A stretch of DNA of 64,000 nt from assembly GCF_000002995.4 (NCBI RefSeq), contig NW_025062478.1, positions 5,618,001 to 5,682,000 of the forward strand. Direction: 5' to 3'. The translations under genes and the position numbers were made by a program. Source of the stretch: Brugia malayi. Its lineage: Eukaryota > Nematoda > Chromadorea > Rhabditida > Onchocercidae. The notes beneath the pieces are model-generated. The model did no database searches. It saw only the letters and a list, made by a program, of their open reading frames with translations, and was not told where the DNA came from. Position 1 is the first letter of the stretch, and each line of letters begins with the position of its first letter. Positions 48,583 to 62,900 of this stretch are shown piece after piece.

Positions 48583-49290
48583 TCAAAAAAGGAAGAAGAG
48601 GCGGGAGCGAGAGGACAGGAGGGAGGGAGAGTAGAAAAGAGAGAGAGGAGGGATAGAGAGGACAGAAGAGAGAGGAGAAAAGGGGAGGAGCGGAGAAGGA
48701 GAAGAAAGAGAGAGGAGAATAGAGAAGGGAGAGAAAAGAGTGAAAGACGAGGAGGGAAAGGGGGAGGGATAGAGGGAACAAGAGAGAGGGAGAAGAGGGG
48801 GAGAGGAGAGGAGGGGAAGAGGAAGAGGAGAGATAAAAGGGTGACGTAGGAGAGAAAGGAAAGGAGGAAGAGGAGGGAGATAGGACAGGAAGGAGGGAGG
48901 TTAGAAAAGGGCGAGAGGAGGAATAGGGAGGACAGGACAGAGAGGAAAATAGAGGAGGGAGAGAAGGCGAAGAGGGAGAGAAAAGAGCGAGAGACGAAGA
49001 GGGAGAAAGGGGAGATAGAGAGGACAAGAGAGAGGGGAGGAAGAAAAGAGGAAGAGGAAGGATAAGAGGGTGGCGTAGGAGGAGTAAGAGGACAGAAGGG
49101 AGGGAGAGGAGAAGAGAGAGAAGCGGGAGTAAGAGGACAGGAGAGAGAGGGGAGAAGAGGAGAGAAAGGAGGGGAGCGGGGAGAGAGGAGAGGGAGATGG
49201 AGAGGGCGGGGGGAGGAGAGAGGAAAAGAGGAGGGAGAAAGGGGAGAGGAGAGGGAGAAGGGAAGAGGGGAGAGGAGGAGGAGAGGGGAG
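48583..49290. repeat. polypurine (G/A) tract of about 700 bp
   Basis: The plus strand is almost entirely G and A, built from AGGGAG, GAGAGAGG and GGAAGAGG units with few pyrimidines. Longer blocks recur: the segment near 48602-48680 resembles that near 48880-48955, and the one near 48815-48850 resembles that near 49045-49080, so there is higher-order tandem structure. The Ser/Pro/Leu-rich open frames on the minus strand are products of composition, not genes. Confidence 0.9.
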
Positions 49291-49603
49291 CGGAAAACTC
49301 AGCTCACCGTTCTCCAAGGGAGCATGTTTGCAATATTGGTAGCAAACAATGAACGATATCAAAAACTGACCAGATCAAAAATCCAGAACTTTTTATGACT
49401 TACTTCCCGCTAGAGCATAACGAACTTATGCAAAAATAAACTTTTTTACACCATTAGTGTGATAGCACAAAATTTTCCTGAACAAATTAGCGGAGATTAA
49501 TTTTCAGAATCAAGCATACTTCCTATTTTCCTTAATTCGAGTGCAATAATCTTGGTGGAATAGCATAATTGCTTACACCAAGATTAATCGGTCTTTTTTT
49601 GAA

Positions 49604-50065
49604 TTGATGTTGACATTTTCAGAGCCCCAAGCTCCAAAAGAACTAATTATCAACAATTTTTTATGCAAGCAAAATACGAGTCGAAAATTATTTCCATGTT
49701 GGGAATCTCAAAATGGACAACCAAGTTTTATCCGTTATATCCACATTTTTTATTTTGAGGACCATCCATTTAATTTTGAATCCAAGATTTTCCGAGTTAA
49801 AATTTTAGCTATTTACCATCAAAAAAGAACACAACAATATTATTTGACATACTATGTCATTTTCTTATCCACACTTAGACTGAGATTCGCGAAATTAAAA
49901 CTGAAAACAGCGCGCTTACGAAATTTCGGAGTTACACTTATAAAATTTCAAAAGTGGAAATTATGTTTTACTAACAACATTTCAACTCATTTTAAAAGAA
50001 ACTTTGATCAGTTTTGGATCAACGAATCATCGATTTCTAGATTTTTATCAAAACTAGAAAAATGA
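49604..50065 (+). CDS. orphan open reading frame of 153 codons, doubtful
   Basis: The frame stays open for 459 nt in very AT-rich DNA, which is longer than most chance frames here. A TTTTCAG acceptor lies at about 49614-49620 within its first codons. The product is basic, rich in Lys, Phe, Tyr and Ile, with no signal peptide, domain or Cys pattern that I recognise. Phrases such as GAATCCAAAATGG recur in and just after it, so it may be part of a diverged interspersed repeat. It runs antisense to nothing recognised and is convergent with BTBD7. Confidence 0.2.
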   Translation: MMLTFSEPQAPKELIINNFLCKQNTSRKLFPCWESQNGQPSFIRYIHIFYFEDHPFNFESKIFRVKILAIYHQKRTQQYYLTYYVIFLSTLRLRFAKLKLKTARLRNFGVTLIKFQKWKLCFTNNISTHFKRNFDQFWINESSISRFLSKLEK

Positions 50066-50448
50066 CTGATTTTCAAAGAACAAGTGGTTATTTCGAGAAA
50101 ATTGTGGATATTTAGAGGTATCGGTTTCAAAGTCAAAAAGCGTCAGATTTCGAATCCAAAATGGAAATTCACATTTAATTCTGCAATTATTACATTCATA
50201 AACAATTAACAATTAAACACAACAGAACACATAATTTTTATTTGTACAGATGGCGAGGATGTTTAACTAGTTTGCTTTTCGAGAATTTGTTTACTTTAGC
50301 GATTAGAACATACACAAAATTAAATGACACAATATGCTAAGTATAAAGTAACAATGTCATCAAGGTTACTTTACAAATGTCATATTGTGTATTTAGTCCT
50401 TTAAATGTAGTGACGGATATTGTTTATATCGTACACAATACATGAGCA

Positions 50449-53400
50449 TTATAAAGTGGTTCCATTGTGCAGTACGTCTGGTAAACAGCTTTTCTTGTGG
50501 TTATCTGAAAAAAGAAAAAAGAAGAACATTGTAGGAAGGAAGGGATATCATGCAAGAATTCCTTGGAAATGAATAAATGTAAAACTGAATGAAATGGTGC
50601 TCATTTAAACAGGAAAGTTGATGAAAAGATAGGGGTAATCAGAAGAAAGAACCTATATATGACTAAAGTAAATAACAAATAAATTGCTATTTCCTCTTAA
50701 CTTCAAGTTCGTTTTGATTCTTTTAAAACCAATCAAATGTCCATTTTTTAAGATAAAAATAGCCATCTATTTAATTTAAATAAGGCATTTGAAGATAAAA
50801 TAAGTATTTTGTCTTTACCCAAAAGAAAGACCGTTTGTCTCATGCAATCATTAAATATCTGTGTGCAAAGTAATTCCTTGTGCTAAAAATTGATCACATA
50901 AGCAGCTTGATGGTTTCAATAACTCCACCATTATTAAAAATACTAAACGAATTAACCATACATAATACAGTGACCATTTCTGACTTCTTAGTATATCAAA
51001 ATAAATAAGAAAATACCATAATTGGAAAGCGCTGTGAAAGAAAGGGAGACGTCAATATTAACGGCAGTTACTGTTGGCTGGCTGCAGTAATAATATGGCA
51101 ACAGATTTTGTTTTGATGCCGAATTAATACATAACACTTCCACACATTTCTCACCAATATTTAATTCTCGAAGTACATGAAGACGAATCTAAAGCCTGAG
51201 AGGATAAAAATTGAAGGGACATAAGAAGTTCAAATGAATCTAGAGAATTTTATTATCTAAATGCATAACCAACCTGCTCGATGGCTAACTCAAGATGATA
51301 TGAACAACCACAGCAGGTTACTTTCTTCAATAAATCATCTTCAGCCAATTCCTTCACACGCTTTTCAATCTGAAATTTTGAACTCTATACATGAAAATCA
51401 AGTAAACTGCATTGCAACATATTCCGTCTCCAATTAATTTTGATCAAAATAATCTTCTCTAGTTCATGCATGTGGGTTCCAAATTTGTAAGTTTGTCACA
51501 TATTTTAACTGTTAATAAATACAATTTCATTCTGACACAGCCTACACAACGTTGAAAAAACTGTTGAAAATTCAATTCAAATAACAAATGAAAGAATGTT
51601 TACAATACACGATCATAAATTGAAGATTTTTGAACAAGCAATTTTTTCATCAGCAAAACAACAGAAACAAAAAAAGAAAAAAATCTAGAAACAAGTTAAA
51701 GTTAATAAAATCTGCAAAAACCTTCAGTCTTAAACTCTCAGGAACAGTTTCTGGAGATAAATTATTGACGAAAATTTGCAGTTCATCAGCCTGTGAAGTT
51801 TTTTGTTGCAGTGTGTATGATACATTTTCTCCACTTCTACATAAACGTCTCAACTGCTTCCGGACTTCCTATAAAATTAAGAAAAATTACGGAATTAAAA
51901 AAGCGAACCATATTTCTTAAATTTATAATAACGAACCACAATATATGGTAGTAGAAGTCGTGGTCCGGCAGCATGTCGACGTGGTACACTATGATCAAAC
52001 CAATGTGCATCAGGATTTACATCCGGAGATCTGCTATCCGGATAACGTTGGCCCAATAAATCCATATGTGGTGAACTGTCCAACAAACCCCGTTTATAAG
52101 CAGCATTCAAACTCTATAAAAGTTGTGCAGAAGCTAAATAAATTTATTAAAAGTAGAACAAAAAAAATAAATAAATGAAGGCCATAACCGAAATAAAACA
52201 TTTACTCCATCAATAAATTATTACCTGGTGGAATGGAGGAAGAATATAATCGATTCGAACAAGAGGTAGTAAATTTGATAAAATACTTTTCAGTTCTACA
52301 TCATTCAAATCAGACCGGCGAATGCCTTTCCTACTGATACTGTGAGCAGTATTGGCGATTAAGTTTGGTTCTCGTTCTTCCATTCGTCGCATCAATTGAT
52401 GTTCACCCCACCGTATTACTGTTTCCAGGATTTTCACTTCAACACACTATAAACACAAATATATCAAGTTTCAAGTGAACTTCTACATATGCAACGCTTC
52501 ACTTCTCCAATTAATTGCTGATGCAAATAGTACTACAATTACATCTGTATGCTCTCACACAGAAAGGTTTACTAATTCGTTCGATCCATACAATTAGCGA
52601 CTATATAAGTTTTAAATTACATACGACTACATAAGCTAACTCTTATCGTTGGAATATATATGTCTTAACAATTTACAATTTACCTCAACCAACTGATCTA
52701 ATACCATATTAAACTACAACGATATTTAATTCGGAAGTTATAGAAGGAAATGTTATGTCATAAAATAAATAAAAGAAACAAAAGAGATAAAAAAAAACGA
52801 AGAATAGCTGGAAACCTGAACATAGTCAGAAAGCAGGCAATCCTTCAGTAAATCTTCTTCTAGCTCAAAAAGTAAATGTGAAGAACAAATTCGAGAAAAA
52901 TCGGCACAAAGAAATGCGATGCAATGACGTCGAACGTAAGCAGAACCACCAGGCTCGCATGCCCAATTCCATAGGCTTCCCACCGTTTCTATGGATATTT
53001 GCGCTACGATAATGTCCTCACAGGCTAAAAAAAAGGCTGGACAACTGTTCCTTGTACAATCCACTGATAATCGCAAAGGATTCAGATTAATGAGTTCTAC
53101 AAAAGGAACAGTATGTGGAGAAGTATTGAAAAAGCTTTGAATTAAAGGTTATTTCCTGTTTGAATTCTCTTATAAAGAACCAGTTAATTAAATTAAACCG
53201 ATAAAGTTATCGTTCCGCTGGGTAAGCCAAAGATACATTTAATTAATGCACCAACCATGTATTAAATATGGAAGATTAAGAAACTGTGCTATGTGGAATA
53301 TATCAATAGCATGACGAAGAGGAGCAAGATGTCGTTGTCCAGATGCGATTGCCTGCACCTCACTCAAGCTGCTCACTGATACCTGACATCCATCTGGCAT

Positions 53401-55646
53401 CTATAATTTTGATTATATCAGTTTCAGAATACTGACATATGGAAAATTAATGAATATCACAACAATTAAGTTGGACCAGGGAGTAATATTGCTGTTGTAA
53501 AGAAAGAACTTTCTTGCTACAAAATATATCTAAAGCGATTCTACATAGTTAAGATTCACTAAATAACACTGATACCTTATTTAAATCCAACCGATCTGTG
53601 TAAATTGCATCCAAAATAATACGTGCATATATGCGTGGGAAAAGATGTTCATTGATGACAATTTTTAACTCTTCACCACATAAAATACGTTTCTCTATCA
53701 CAGATCGCAAATAACTAGATCGTGCTGCCAGAATTGCTCCCGAACATTTTATCCGATAATCACAATTTTCACTATGACTTCCTTCTCCTAAAAAGATTTG
53801 CAACCTGTGCCCAAAAAATTGATTGATAATAACAAATAATGCAAGAATTTAATTAAATATTACTGTTCCCCATTGTAAAAATTAAGGTACAGTCGCATTT
53901 TTGGGAATCCACTGCCATAAGATCACTGGAAAGAGACGAACCACAACCATACCTTAAAACTTAATAACGTTATTAATGCAAGTACGACAATTAACATATA
54001 TAGTTTCGTTGCTCACTAATCGCTACATCCATTACTTTTTATTTTCAGTGAGAAGCAATTAGATGTTATTAGAAACATGCGATCTAGGAGAAAAAAGTAC
54101 TTAGCGATACTATGGTATCTTAATGACATTCCAAACACTGTGAAACAATTCAAACTATTTGGAACTATAATAAAACAAAGTCAGCTGATTGATTTATTTG
54201 AAATAAAACCTTTGTAAAATGTCATTAAATGACTGTTGATCGAAATCAGATAATGATTTGTCGTATTCACCAGAATAAATATAATACAACATAGCTTGGA
54301 ATGTTTCCGACGATATACTATTATTCATGAATAAGATTTCCAACTTTGCATCATCCGATTGCTGTGTAACCAATGAATTCCAGAAATCAGAGAAATAACG
54401 ACAACGTGCTTGAAGTATAAAGGAATGAGCAGCATAACGGAATCCCTGGAAGCGGGTGAAATTCGTTCTTATTAACGAAATGAACCAAAAAATTGCTTAC
54501 ACTAATAGCACAAGCGCGATGTTTAGAAAATGGTCAGTCTCCTTTCAAGTGTTTCGGTAAGCCTGTGAGCTGACAGAAAATAAAAAGATGAAATTTTTTA
54601 AGGCAAATTTTGGACCAGTTTTGAATTATTAATGAAGCACAATGCACTGAAGGGTGAATAAGGATAAATTCTCTGTCACAATTTATTTTTTTTTATGTAG
54701 AAAAATACGATTCTTACTTTACTAGTCCTGAAAATCAAAAAATAAATGAAAAACAATGCTGCTCCCTTACTTGTCTTCAAGAATTACTTGGAGTGAATGA
54801 TTACTCCTTTCAGCTGTTTTAAATCCATTCATACAATTTAAATTAATAAAAAAAACAAAATAAGAAAGCAATTGCAGAAAAATTATTCAAAAAAAAGTGT
54901 AAACAGAAGTTTTTTGAACTTTCAGAATTGCCAGTGAAAATCAAAGTACGATTACCTTATGTGTAACAAAGCAGTCAGAAACTATTTCATTCTTCCAAGC
55001 ATTCAGCAAATCCGTTGCCAGAACAGATGTGCCTGGTCGCGTTTCCTCAGCCATCGAAATTAACTCCCGCACCCTGCAGGCACTTTCCATTTCTGTTAAT
55101 AGAGCAACAAGTTCAGTACTTGTCCAATGACTGATAAGATCGCAAAAAGCACGCTGATCTTCTCGCGATATCTGTCGGTACTGAAACGAAAAAGCTTGAA
55201 GCTTTAAGTTGGTATTTCCATACGGTGAAACTAATAAAACTGGCAATACTTAAAATCTACAAAATTAGAAGAAAAAACGAACCTAAATTTCTAAACTTGT
55301 AATTCATGTACTCAGTGTACTGATGGATGCTAAATAAAACACAAGGAAAGAGGTCGAAGCAAAAATTCTTTAATTTTTTAATTCATGAAAACTGTCGTAA
55401 AGAGCTCACCATTTTAGCAGCTTCAAAAAGACTCTTACCAAAATTCAAGCTTCACAAACAATTTATATTAAAAAATCGAATTACCTTCTGTCGCCAACCG
55501 AAAATTTTCAATTTCTCAATGAAACATTTATTATGTATAATAGATGTTAAGCGATTACGCCGAATGCTATCACCTTTACTTCTTGAAGTTGGAGCAATCC
55601 AATCAGGGCTGAATTCTTTCCTGACACTGCTACTCAGTGCACCCAT
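50449..55646 (-). CDS. BTBD7: BTB/BACK-domain protein, BTBD7 orthologue
   Basis: Exons: 55485-55646, 54956-55180, 54210-54445, 53864-53952, 53576-53804, 53256-53400, 52816-53096, 52225-52446, 51937-52113, 51722-51868, 51274-51369, 51017-51188 and 50449-50504. The product is about 745 residues, shorter than human BTBD7 (1,132) because the Pro-rich C-tail is absent. The start MGALSSS matches the MGA start of the vertebrate protein and could be N-myristoylated. There are two BTB regions: FRYAAHSFILQARCRYF with MLYYIYSGEY, and KCSGAILAARSSYLRSV with ILDAIYTDRLDL. A BACK-like region follows (SSLSEVQAI, ACEDIIVAQIS, RWGEHQLMRRMEEREPNL) and then the conserved VLREL motif. BTB-BACK proteins usually act as Cul3 adaptors; BTBD7 in vertebrates controls cell adhesion and branching. 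I recall the C. elegans counterpart as hpo-9. The junction 53864 to 53804 is one base out of phase. Confidence 0.92.
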
Positions 55647-55668
55647 TGATTCTTCATTAACATTTTTT

Positions 55669-55679
55669 CTGAAATCAAA
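55669..55679 (-). promoter_or_regulatory. probable spliced-leader acceptor of the BTBD7 gene
   Basis: The minus strand reads TTTGATTTCAG, 22 nt before the ATG at 55646. The leader after it contains no earlier in-frame ATG. It fits trans-splicing or the end of a non-coding first intron. Confidence 0.5.
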
Positions 55680-56889
55680 TGAAACCAAAGAAACTGCTTG
55701 ATGTCTCATACGCTTTGCAGAGTAATACAAGAAAATTAGCTGCTTAAGTCCTAATTTAAGATCTGTCACACTCAACCCATATGTCAGAGTTCAAGATCTT
55801 CAAGACTAGTAATATAACAACCAAAAACACTATCCTCATCACTAGTGGCACGTAGAGCAGCAGCAAGCCACAAATTTCTGAAAGTTGCGAACTAACCCTA
55901 AACCACCGAACTATTAACAACTGGTCTTGATTAATGTCGTTGATAATTGGTCCTGTTTTTATCATCTCAGTTTCTCATTCCGTTCTTTCTCAGTTCCCAC
56001 TCTTCCCGATCAGCATGAGGCACTGCTCCTGGTTTTCTCATTCCTCCCTAATATGATTCCCGTCTAAAATCCTATCTTTTCTCGAACTGTTATGTTTTTC
56101 CAAATGCGCCGGTCATGTAACTTTCTCAAGCCACAGTCATACTAACAGCTTGCTTGCCTGTCTTTTCATTCAGTAATATTTTTTGAGATTATCCTCGGCA
56201 TAACCTTTGACCTGTTTCTTGAATTATGCTTTTCCCTAAATCTTGTTTTTATGAGATGAGAAAATCAGTCATCGTGGTGGAGAGAAGGTCATAAGAATGG
56301 ACCTTATAATGACCTAGCGAATATTTGCTTCCGACATATTTATCTTGAGATTTCATTTCAAAAGGCAGTTACTTGCTGGTCGAGATCGAGATTGATTGTA
56401 ACAATAAATTAAAAATTGTGATAGTTTCCTGAATATACTCTCCTAAGAAATAAACTAGAATAGTCCTCCTGAAAATTCTTAGATGAAGTTCATAAAATCA
56501 GCAATTAAGATTAAATAGGTGGATCCTCTCCAAAATTTTTCTCGCAATCTATATTTCTTGTGAGATCGATGATTTGATCAGTCTTAAGAAGCTGAAAGAT
56601 TCCCATCCTAAAATTCTTTATTAATTCCAGAGGTCGACGCAAAGATTCGAGAAGCATCTATCAAAAAAAATTTGAATCGTAAAATTTGTAAGCAGAAGCG
56701 TTTAAGTGCGGTATCCTCATTATTCTCGCTGTATCCGAATCTTCCTTATTGTTCATCTCACTCTCCTTATTACATCTACATCTCGTTTACTCGTTAAAAT
56801 GCTGAATTTACCTTCTTGTTATATAGGCATATTTATCGTCTTTATTCTGCTGTATATATATATATATATGTATCTCTACATACACACAC

Positions 56890-56924
<35 letters not shown>

Positions 56925-59900
56925 CATACATACATACACACAGCATACCTTTTCATTTGTTATTGTTGTACTCACCTGTTGCATCCTTATTTTCTCTTCA
57001 TATTATCTTTCCATCTTTCTTACAATTCAACATTTTCTAAAGAGCCAGTTATTATTATAATGAACGGTATGGTGAAAAAAAGATGATATGAGAAAAAGCG
57101 ACACTTAATGGAATGTGACGAAGACATAAGGGACGGTGTATTTGCGCCCCGTCGGTGCTATTAGCGTTTGATTTAGTCGGTTGTTTTCTTCATTCCTTGC
57201 ATATAATCTATCTGTCCCGTTTTCACTCAACACAAACATGCCATATCTCTTCCTTCTCTTTTTTCCATCTGAACATGAGAAACTGGTTCAATAAATTTAG
57301 GATTCCTGGAAGTTCGTTCGTATTTTCTCCAACTTCTACCATTTTTCTGCAACCTTTGCATGGTACACTTCTAGATTAACCATTCAGAATTGATGAAAAA
57401 GTATAATAAGTTTATTTCGTTCACTGATAAACAGAGCACTTCTACCGTACTACCTGATAGGTGTATATTTTTCTCCAGTTAATGATATCTGAAGAAAACT
57501 GAAGGAAACTCGTTGTTTGGTATTCACTCAGTTTTCATTTTTATTCCTTAAACTAATTAAAACTCAAAAAAAAAAAGTAATTTTCCAGTGGATGCTTAAA
57601 ATAAGCTTATCGACAAAGCTAAGAATTTTTAAACTTCTTACAAGTGCATTTTTGTCAAATACTCATGGAAAAGACGTGAGAAGGTTGGAAAAACTTCAGG
57701 TCATATAGTAAACTTATTTGAACAGATAGCAAAAAAGAAATTTTCCGCGTTTGTCCGCAAACTGCTAATGAATCATCAAATTACAATATAAAAGTATTAG
57801 CCTCCTCTGATGCTCTTCGGTGTTATCACTGTTCAATAAGATTGTTAAAACTGCTTAAGTACCAAAATTTCCACGCTGTAATTTTGTTTATTTCAGCACT
57901 TTGCTTTGACATATATGACTTTCAGATATTTTACAGATAACGTTTGCTGAATTAATTAAAATTAAGAAAGGATACTTTTAAGTCAGTGGGAATTATAACT
58001 ATGGTGATTTGGTGCTTAAATTAAGCTTTCTCTTTCAGTTAGTATTACCAATGCACTTTTTTTTAATAAAAATGTTTGTTGAGCTTTTGAAACGTTTTTC
58101 AATGGTGAGTAGGTTTGCAGTAGGTAAGTTTTACCGCTTCGTTGATAATTTGTTCCTTATACGTTTCAGCACATTGATATGCTACTTATTGCCTTGATTT
58201 TCAGCTTCTCTAAAGAAAATGACATTTTTTTGTGTGAGGGAGAATTTCTTGAAGTTATGAGAAGACAAAATGGCGAAATGATACTAATTCAAACAGAATA
58301 ATTTCTGATGATTGTTTTCATATTTAAGCAATATTATATCATATTATCGTAACAATCTTGAAATCGATCTATTTTATCTTCCAGTACTGAGTTTAATGTG
58401 TTTGTGATTAATTAGATAAGTGATTAATATGATTATTTACGGAAAATCATAATTGTGATCATTTTCAAAATCTCTGACGAGGTAGAAATATAGTGTTTTA
58501 AGTCTTTTGATCTTTTGTCGGATGAGTGGGATCAAATTCATTCAATTCAAATCTTATTGAAAGAGAAGAGGGTCAGTCGACTGAAGTTTCCCTTTTTTAC
58601 AAAATCCTATCTTCGGTATTATTTATTGTCTGATAATGTACTATATGTTTTGTATGGAGAGAATTATGGAGAATTGATGTTGCGTTTTCCAGCATAACTC
58701 TTTGGAAGGCTAGAATGAAAATTTTGGTATGATGCTGGTTTGGATGTGACCATGTGATAATATTGGCGAAAGAATTTACATAGCTAAATGCTAGGTAAAT
58801 ATGATACTGAAGTTCTGAGCTTTAGAATGTATGACATTGTTTATTTTGAAATTAGTTGATCTATTTTAATCGTCAAATAGGTCTTCAGCGTGTCTTATCA
58901 TTGTTTGATAAAAACTGATACAGTAGGAGCGCTTATAACATTGCTTACACCACAATGTAGCCATGTGGTACACCATACTGCTACATTATGGGCACTTTTT
59001 TAACTGCTTCTGAGAGCTAAGTGAAAATTTTCCTTTATGTGGTTATGCAACTCTGGAGAACAAATTTCCATTAATAACTCATAATCCTAACGTTTATCAC
59101 CTCTTCCCATTACTTCTTTATTTCTTAATTCTTAATTTGTCTTCCAAATCACTGCAACCCCACTTACCATTTATTTCTTTCCATATTTCATTAAAATGAC
59201 TCATTGTTTTACATATCAATATACAGTTTGCTCCTTTTCATCACTGAGCAAACGATATGAAAGTACAACTATTTTCTCAGAATCCCACTAATTTCCATTT
59301 GCTACTAATTTTTATTTGTTGAGTAAACAACAAAGCTATACATAGACATGCACATATGCAAACACTTTCTTACCAAAATCTCCTGGTACATATATATAGG
59401 GATATCCTCAGAATTATCGTACCAAGAAGATTTCGGTAAGAATCAATTCTTGCAGTGGTCTTATCTTTGTTTGCCTTTTTTGAATTAATCTCATAGTTTT
59501 GAAAGATCGGATATTTAAATTTTAGAACTGGAATAATCTGCTTGATAAATGTCAATCCCTCATTTGTATCAGAAATTCTTAATGTGCAACATGGAGATGA
59601 ATCATATAACAATCGTGTCTATTTTGAGTGTTTTCAATCGTAATTTTTTTGAAAATTTTTTTGCGTTTTAAATTCCTCGTGACATCTGAGATTACTATTT
59701 ACATTTCATATCGATAAATTTATAATGTCAAGAGACCTCTGAGTCTTTGGAATATTAATTTATCAAATATATCATCTATTGTAAGGTCTTTTTATCTTTC
59801 AGTTCTTCCATCAGTTGAAATAAATTGACAGTAGTGACAAGAGTTCCTACCCTCATTTTATTTCAGAGAGGTTGCACACACTTCATTTGCTTCTTGTTCA

Positions 59901-62900
59901 AAGCAAAAGTCTCGATCGCTTACCTATTTTCTTGACCATTTGGTGAACTTACATCTTATAAAGCGAATCCCGTAAAGTTGCCATTCTTTTATCTTTTTTT
60001 ATCGTTTTATTTTCTATGATTTAATTTTCATTTAATTTCTCAGTGTTCAGCTTTTGATGTGGTAGATGAAGAATGGCAGAAATGATGGTGATACTTTCCT
60101 CGTTTCCAATGCTTTCTGCATAACAACCTCTATCTCTGATCAGCGTATCAGTTATGTCGTGTACATTATTACTTATTACCGTTTTACTATTGGATTAATA
60201 TCTCGGCTACATGCCTTTAACTTCATCAAATTCCGTTGGCATTTTAAAGTTTCTACTGAAGCATGGTAGCATGTAAATAACTGGTGATTAAGCAAATTCA
60301 GGACGTTTATACGAAACAAATTTCGTAAATCACTGACAGAGTTATCAGCGTTGATAATTCCGGTATTTAAAAATTAATATTGAAATCTCAAATTTACTTT
60401 ATCTGCTTTCCAGTTAGTAATCAAATTGTTATGTATTTCTGAATGAGTGAAGCAGATGGAAAATAAATTACCGAGCTAAATAATTTAATTTAGTAATTCA
60501 TTTACAATCTATCTCATTTTTGAAGTGACATAATGGACATAACATAGCTCTTCCCAAAAATAATTTAGTTCTCATTATTATTAGTGTGATCATAACATAA
60601 CTGTTGTTATTGTTATTATTTATCACTGTCATCCCAATCATGATTTATCTTCGTTCTTGTTATTTCGATCATCCTTGCCGTTGTTGATTTCGTTTATAGT
60701 AGTTGGTGTAAGTAAAATGTGGAAACAGAAAGGCATAACTAGTTTTCGTAAATAAATTCTAGTCCATCTATACTCGTAAATGCACAGAGATGAGAAATAT
60801 ATATGTATGTGTCTACTTCAAACGTATTTCTTTTTTGTACAAAGTTCTTTTTTTCATTGACATTAATTATTTCTTCAAAAATGTTGTTTGTCGAGGTTTG
60901 AACAACGATGTGCTCATATCGTAGTGGTGTAGTGGAAGTTGCAGTTGTGGTGATAATGGTGATGATGATGATCAATGTGATGATGATACTATAAATGTCA
61001 ACGGATAGGTAGAAGGTTTTGCAAGACAAGGAGTGGTAGAGCTTTCGGAGTCAATGTTATATTAATTTATTCGGATAATTATTATAGGAGAAATAACTTG
61101 CAACGTTGCTTATTTCTTTCTAATTATATGAAAATTTGTTTCAAAAGCAGGTTAGGTAAAAGAAGCTATTATTTCATTGTTGAATTATTTTATTATTTCA
61201 TTTTTCAGTTTCCTAATTCTGGGCAGTTAATATTATTTGCTCAGAGAACACAACTTTATTCACATCCTCTAGTTTTCAATCCATTTCAACAAATGTTATC
61301 ATAAATGAAAACTGATGTAATCAGTTTTTACAGAAATACAAGAACAGTTTATGTTGGTGGTAAAATAATGCTAATAATATTAGTAACTCCCATTTTAAAC
61401 TTTTTTAAACAGTGCATTTCTTTTCATTCTTTAACTTTTTGATCATTGAGACATAATATTTTGTTATGTAAACAATAACAAATTGTTAGCGGTCTACCGG
61501 AACTATTAATATTCGTGAGGGAATTGATATATAAGTGTTAATCATGTGATGAACAAATGAGTTCTTTGAAACTGACTGCTAACGGGTTTTAAAAGGATCA
61601 GGTGAAAAGGCTGTGATTTGCAGAATATTTTGTCATCCGTTGTGGTTGTCTGATGTCCAGGTATCCCTCAGTGCCATTACTGTCCGACAGATGAAATAAA
61701 TGATGAATATTTCCACTGTATTCTTCATTATTATTAATACATATCATAGATCATTTGATAAAGATAAAAGATAATTTTAATCATTGACTGAATTTCGTAT
61801 CAGTTCCTAAAGTTGCAATGAAGCAAACGACTGTTTTCCAATATCCGTTTCAGTGGGAAAAACTGTTTGTACGGTTACACTTTCCGTACAGTTGCTTCCA
61901 AACTTTCTTGATTTCTTTTTTATGTTTTATTCTTTTTTTAATTCACTTTAGGTTATTACTGTTTTCATAAAAGTGGCTAAAGAAAATAGCCAGTAAGGGT
62001 ACAAAAACTTCTTTTTTTACTAAACCGAACAATGTTATTGTGTCGCATATTGCTTCTTAGTCTCCCTCACGCTTTCATTCTATTTTGTGAATTTTAAAAA
62101 CTTTATTCCTGTAAAATGAACGTAAACTGGTTCTCCATTTTTCACGTTTAATAATTTGAAAAATTGTTTTGAATCAAAAAATAGAAAATGAATGCAAATA
62201 TAATCTGAATGTAAATAAAGGTATACACAAAAGACAAAATCAGCTTAATTTGCTGTCTTCTTGTCCCTTGCACTTACTGATTATCATCTATTGTTTCAAG
62301 CTTTACTTCCCGAAAAAGAAGAAACGTCTTCTGGTGCAACAGTGTCCATCTTGATAATTGCTTCTTTTTAAGTGCTCCTCGTCCCATCATGCACTCCTTT
62401 CATATTCTGAAATCAAAAAGTCTACGTTCTTTCTTCAACCCTTTTAAAAAAAAGCAGAAGTATACGATAAAGAGAATAATAAGACAATAGGAGAAAAGAA
62501 GAAATAAAAGAGGAAAAGAAAAAGTCTACTAATAAGACTCATTTATATGATCTGACATCTTATGTCAGTTTTTTTTTCCTTTCATAGTGTCTTGAATACA
62601 AAAGTAAGACCTAGAGTTAGTATGATATTAGCTCTTTTTTGTAATAATTATTGGTATTATTATAATAAAGTTTGTTGTCTACGCATTGTACGAAGTTTGC
62701 GCTCATATCAAACATTCCTGATGATCAGACAGTAACAAGGAGGACGGGCGATTCAAAAATTTTTCCAGTGAAACTAGTTGGGAAATTTTTTCTCCATTCT
62801 GTTTCTTCTCCATATCTGCATTTCTTACAATACTGAAATACATATTGATGAAACAAATTAGTTTCAGTTTTGGAATTCCTTTTTTCAGAATTTGAGAAGT

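Noticed and set aside
48515..49362. Ser/Pro/Leu-rich open frames of 150-170 codons on the minus strand
   Set aside because: They are translations of the polypurine tract. Any frame through pure purine DNA lacks stops on the complement, and there is no domain or splice context.
56706..57086. Plus-strand frames with YIYIYIYMY repeats
   Set aside because: They cross a TA/CATA microsatellite in intergenic DNA and have no other support.
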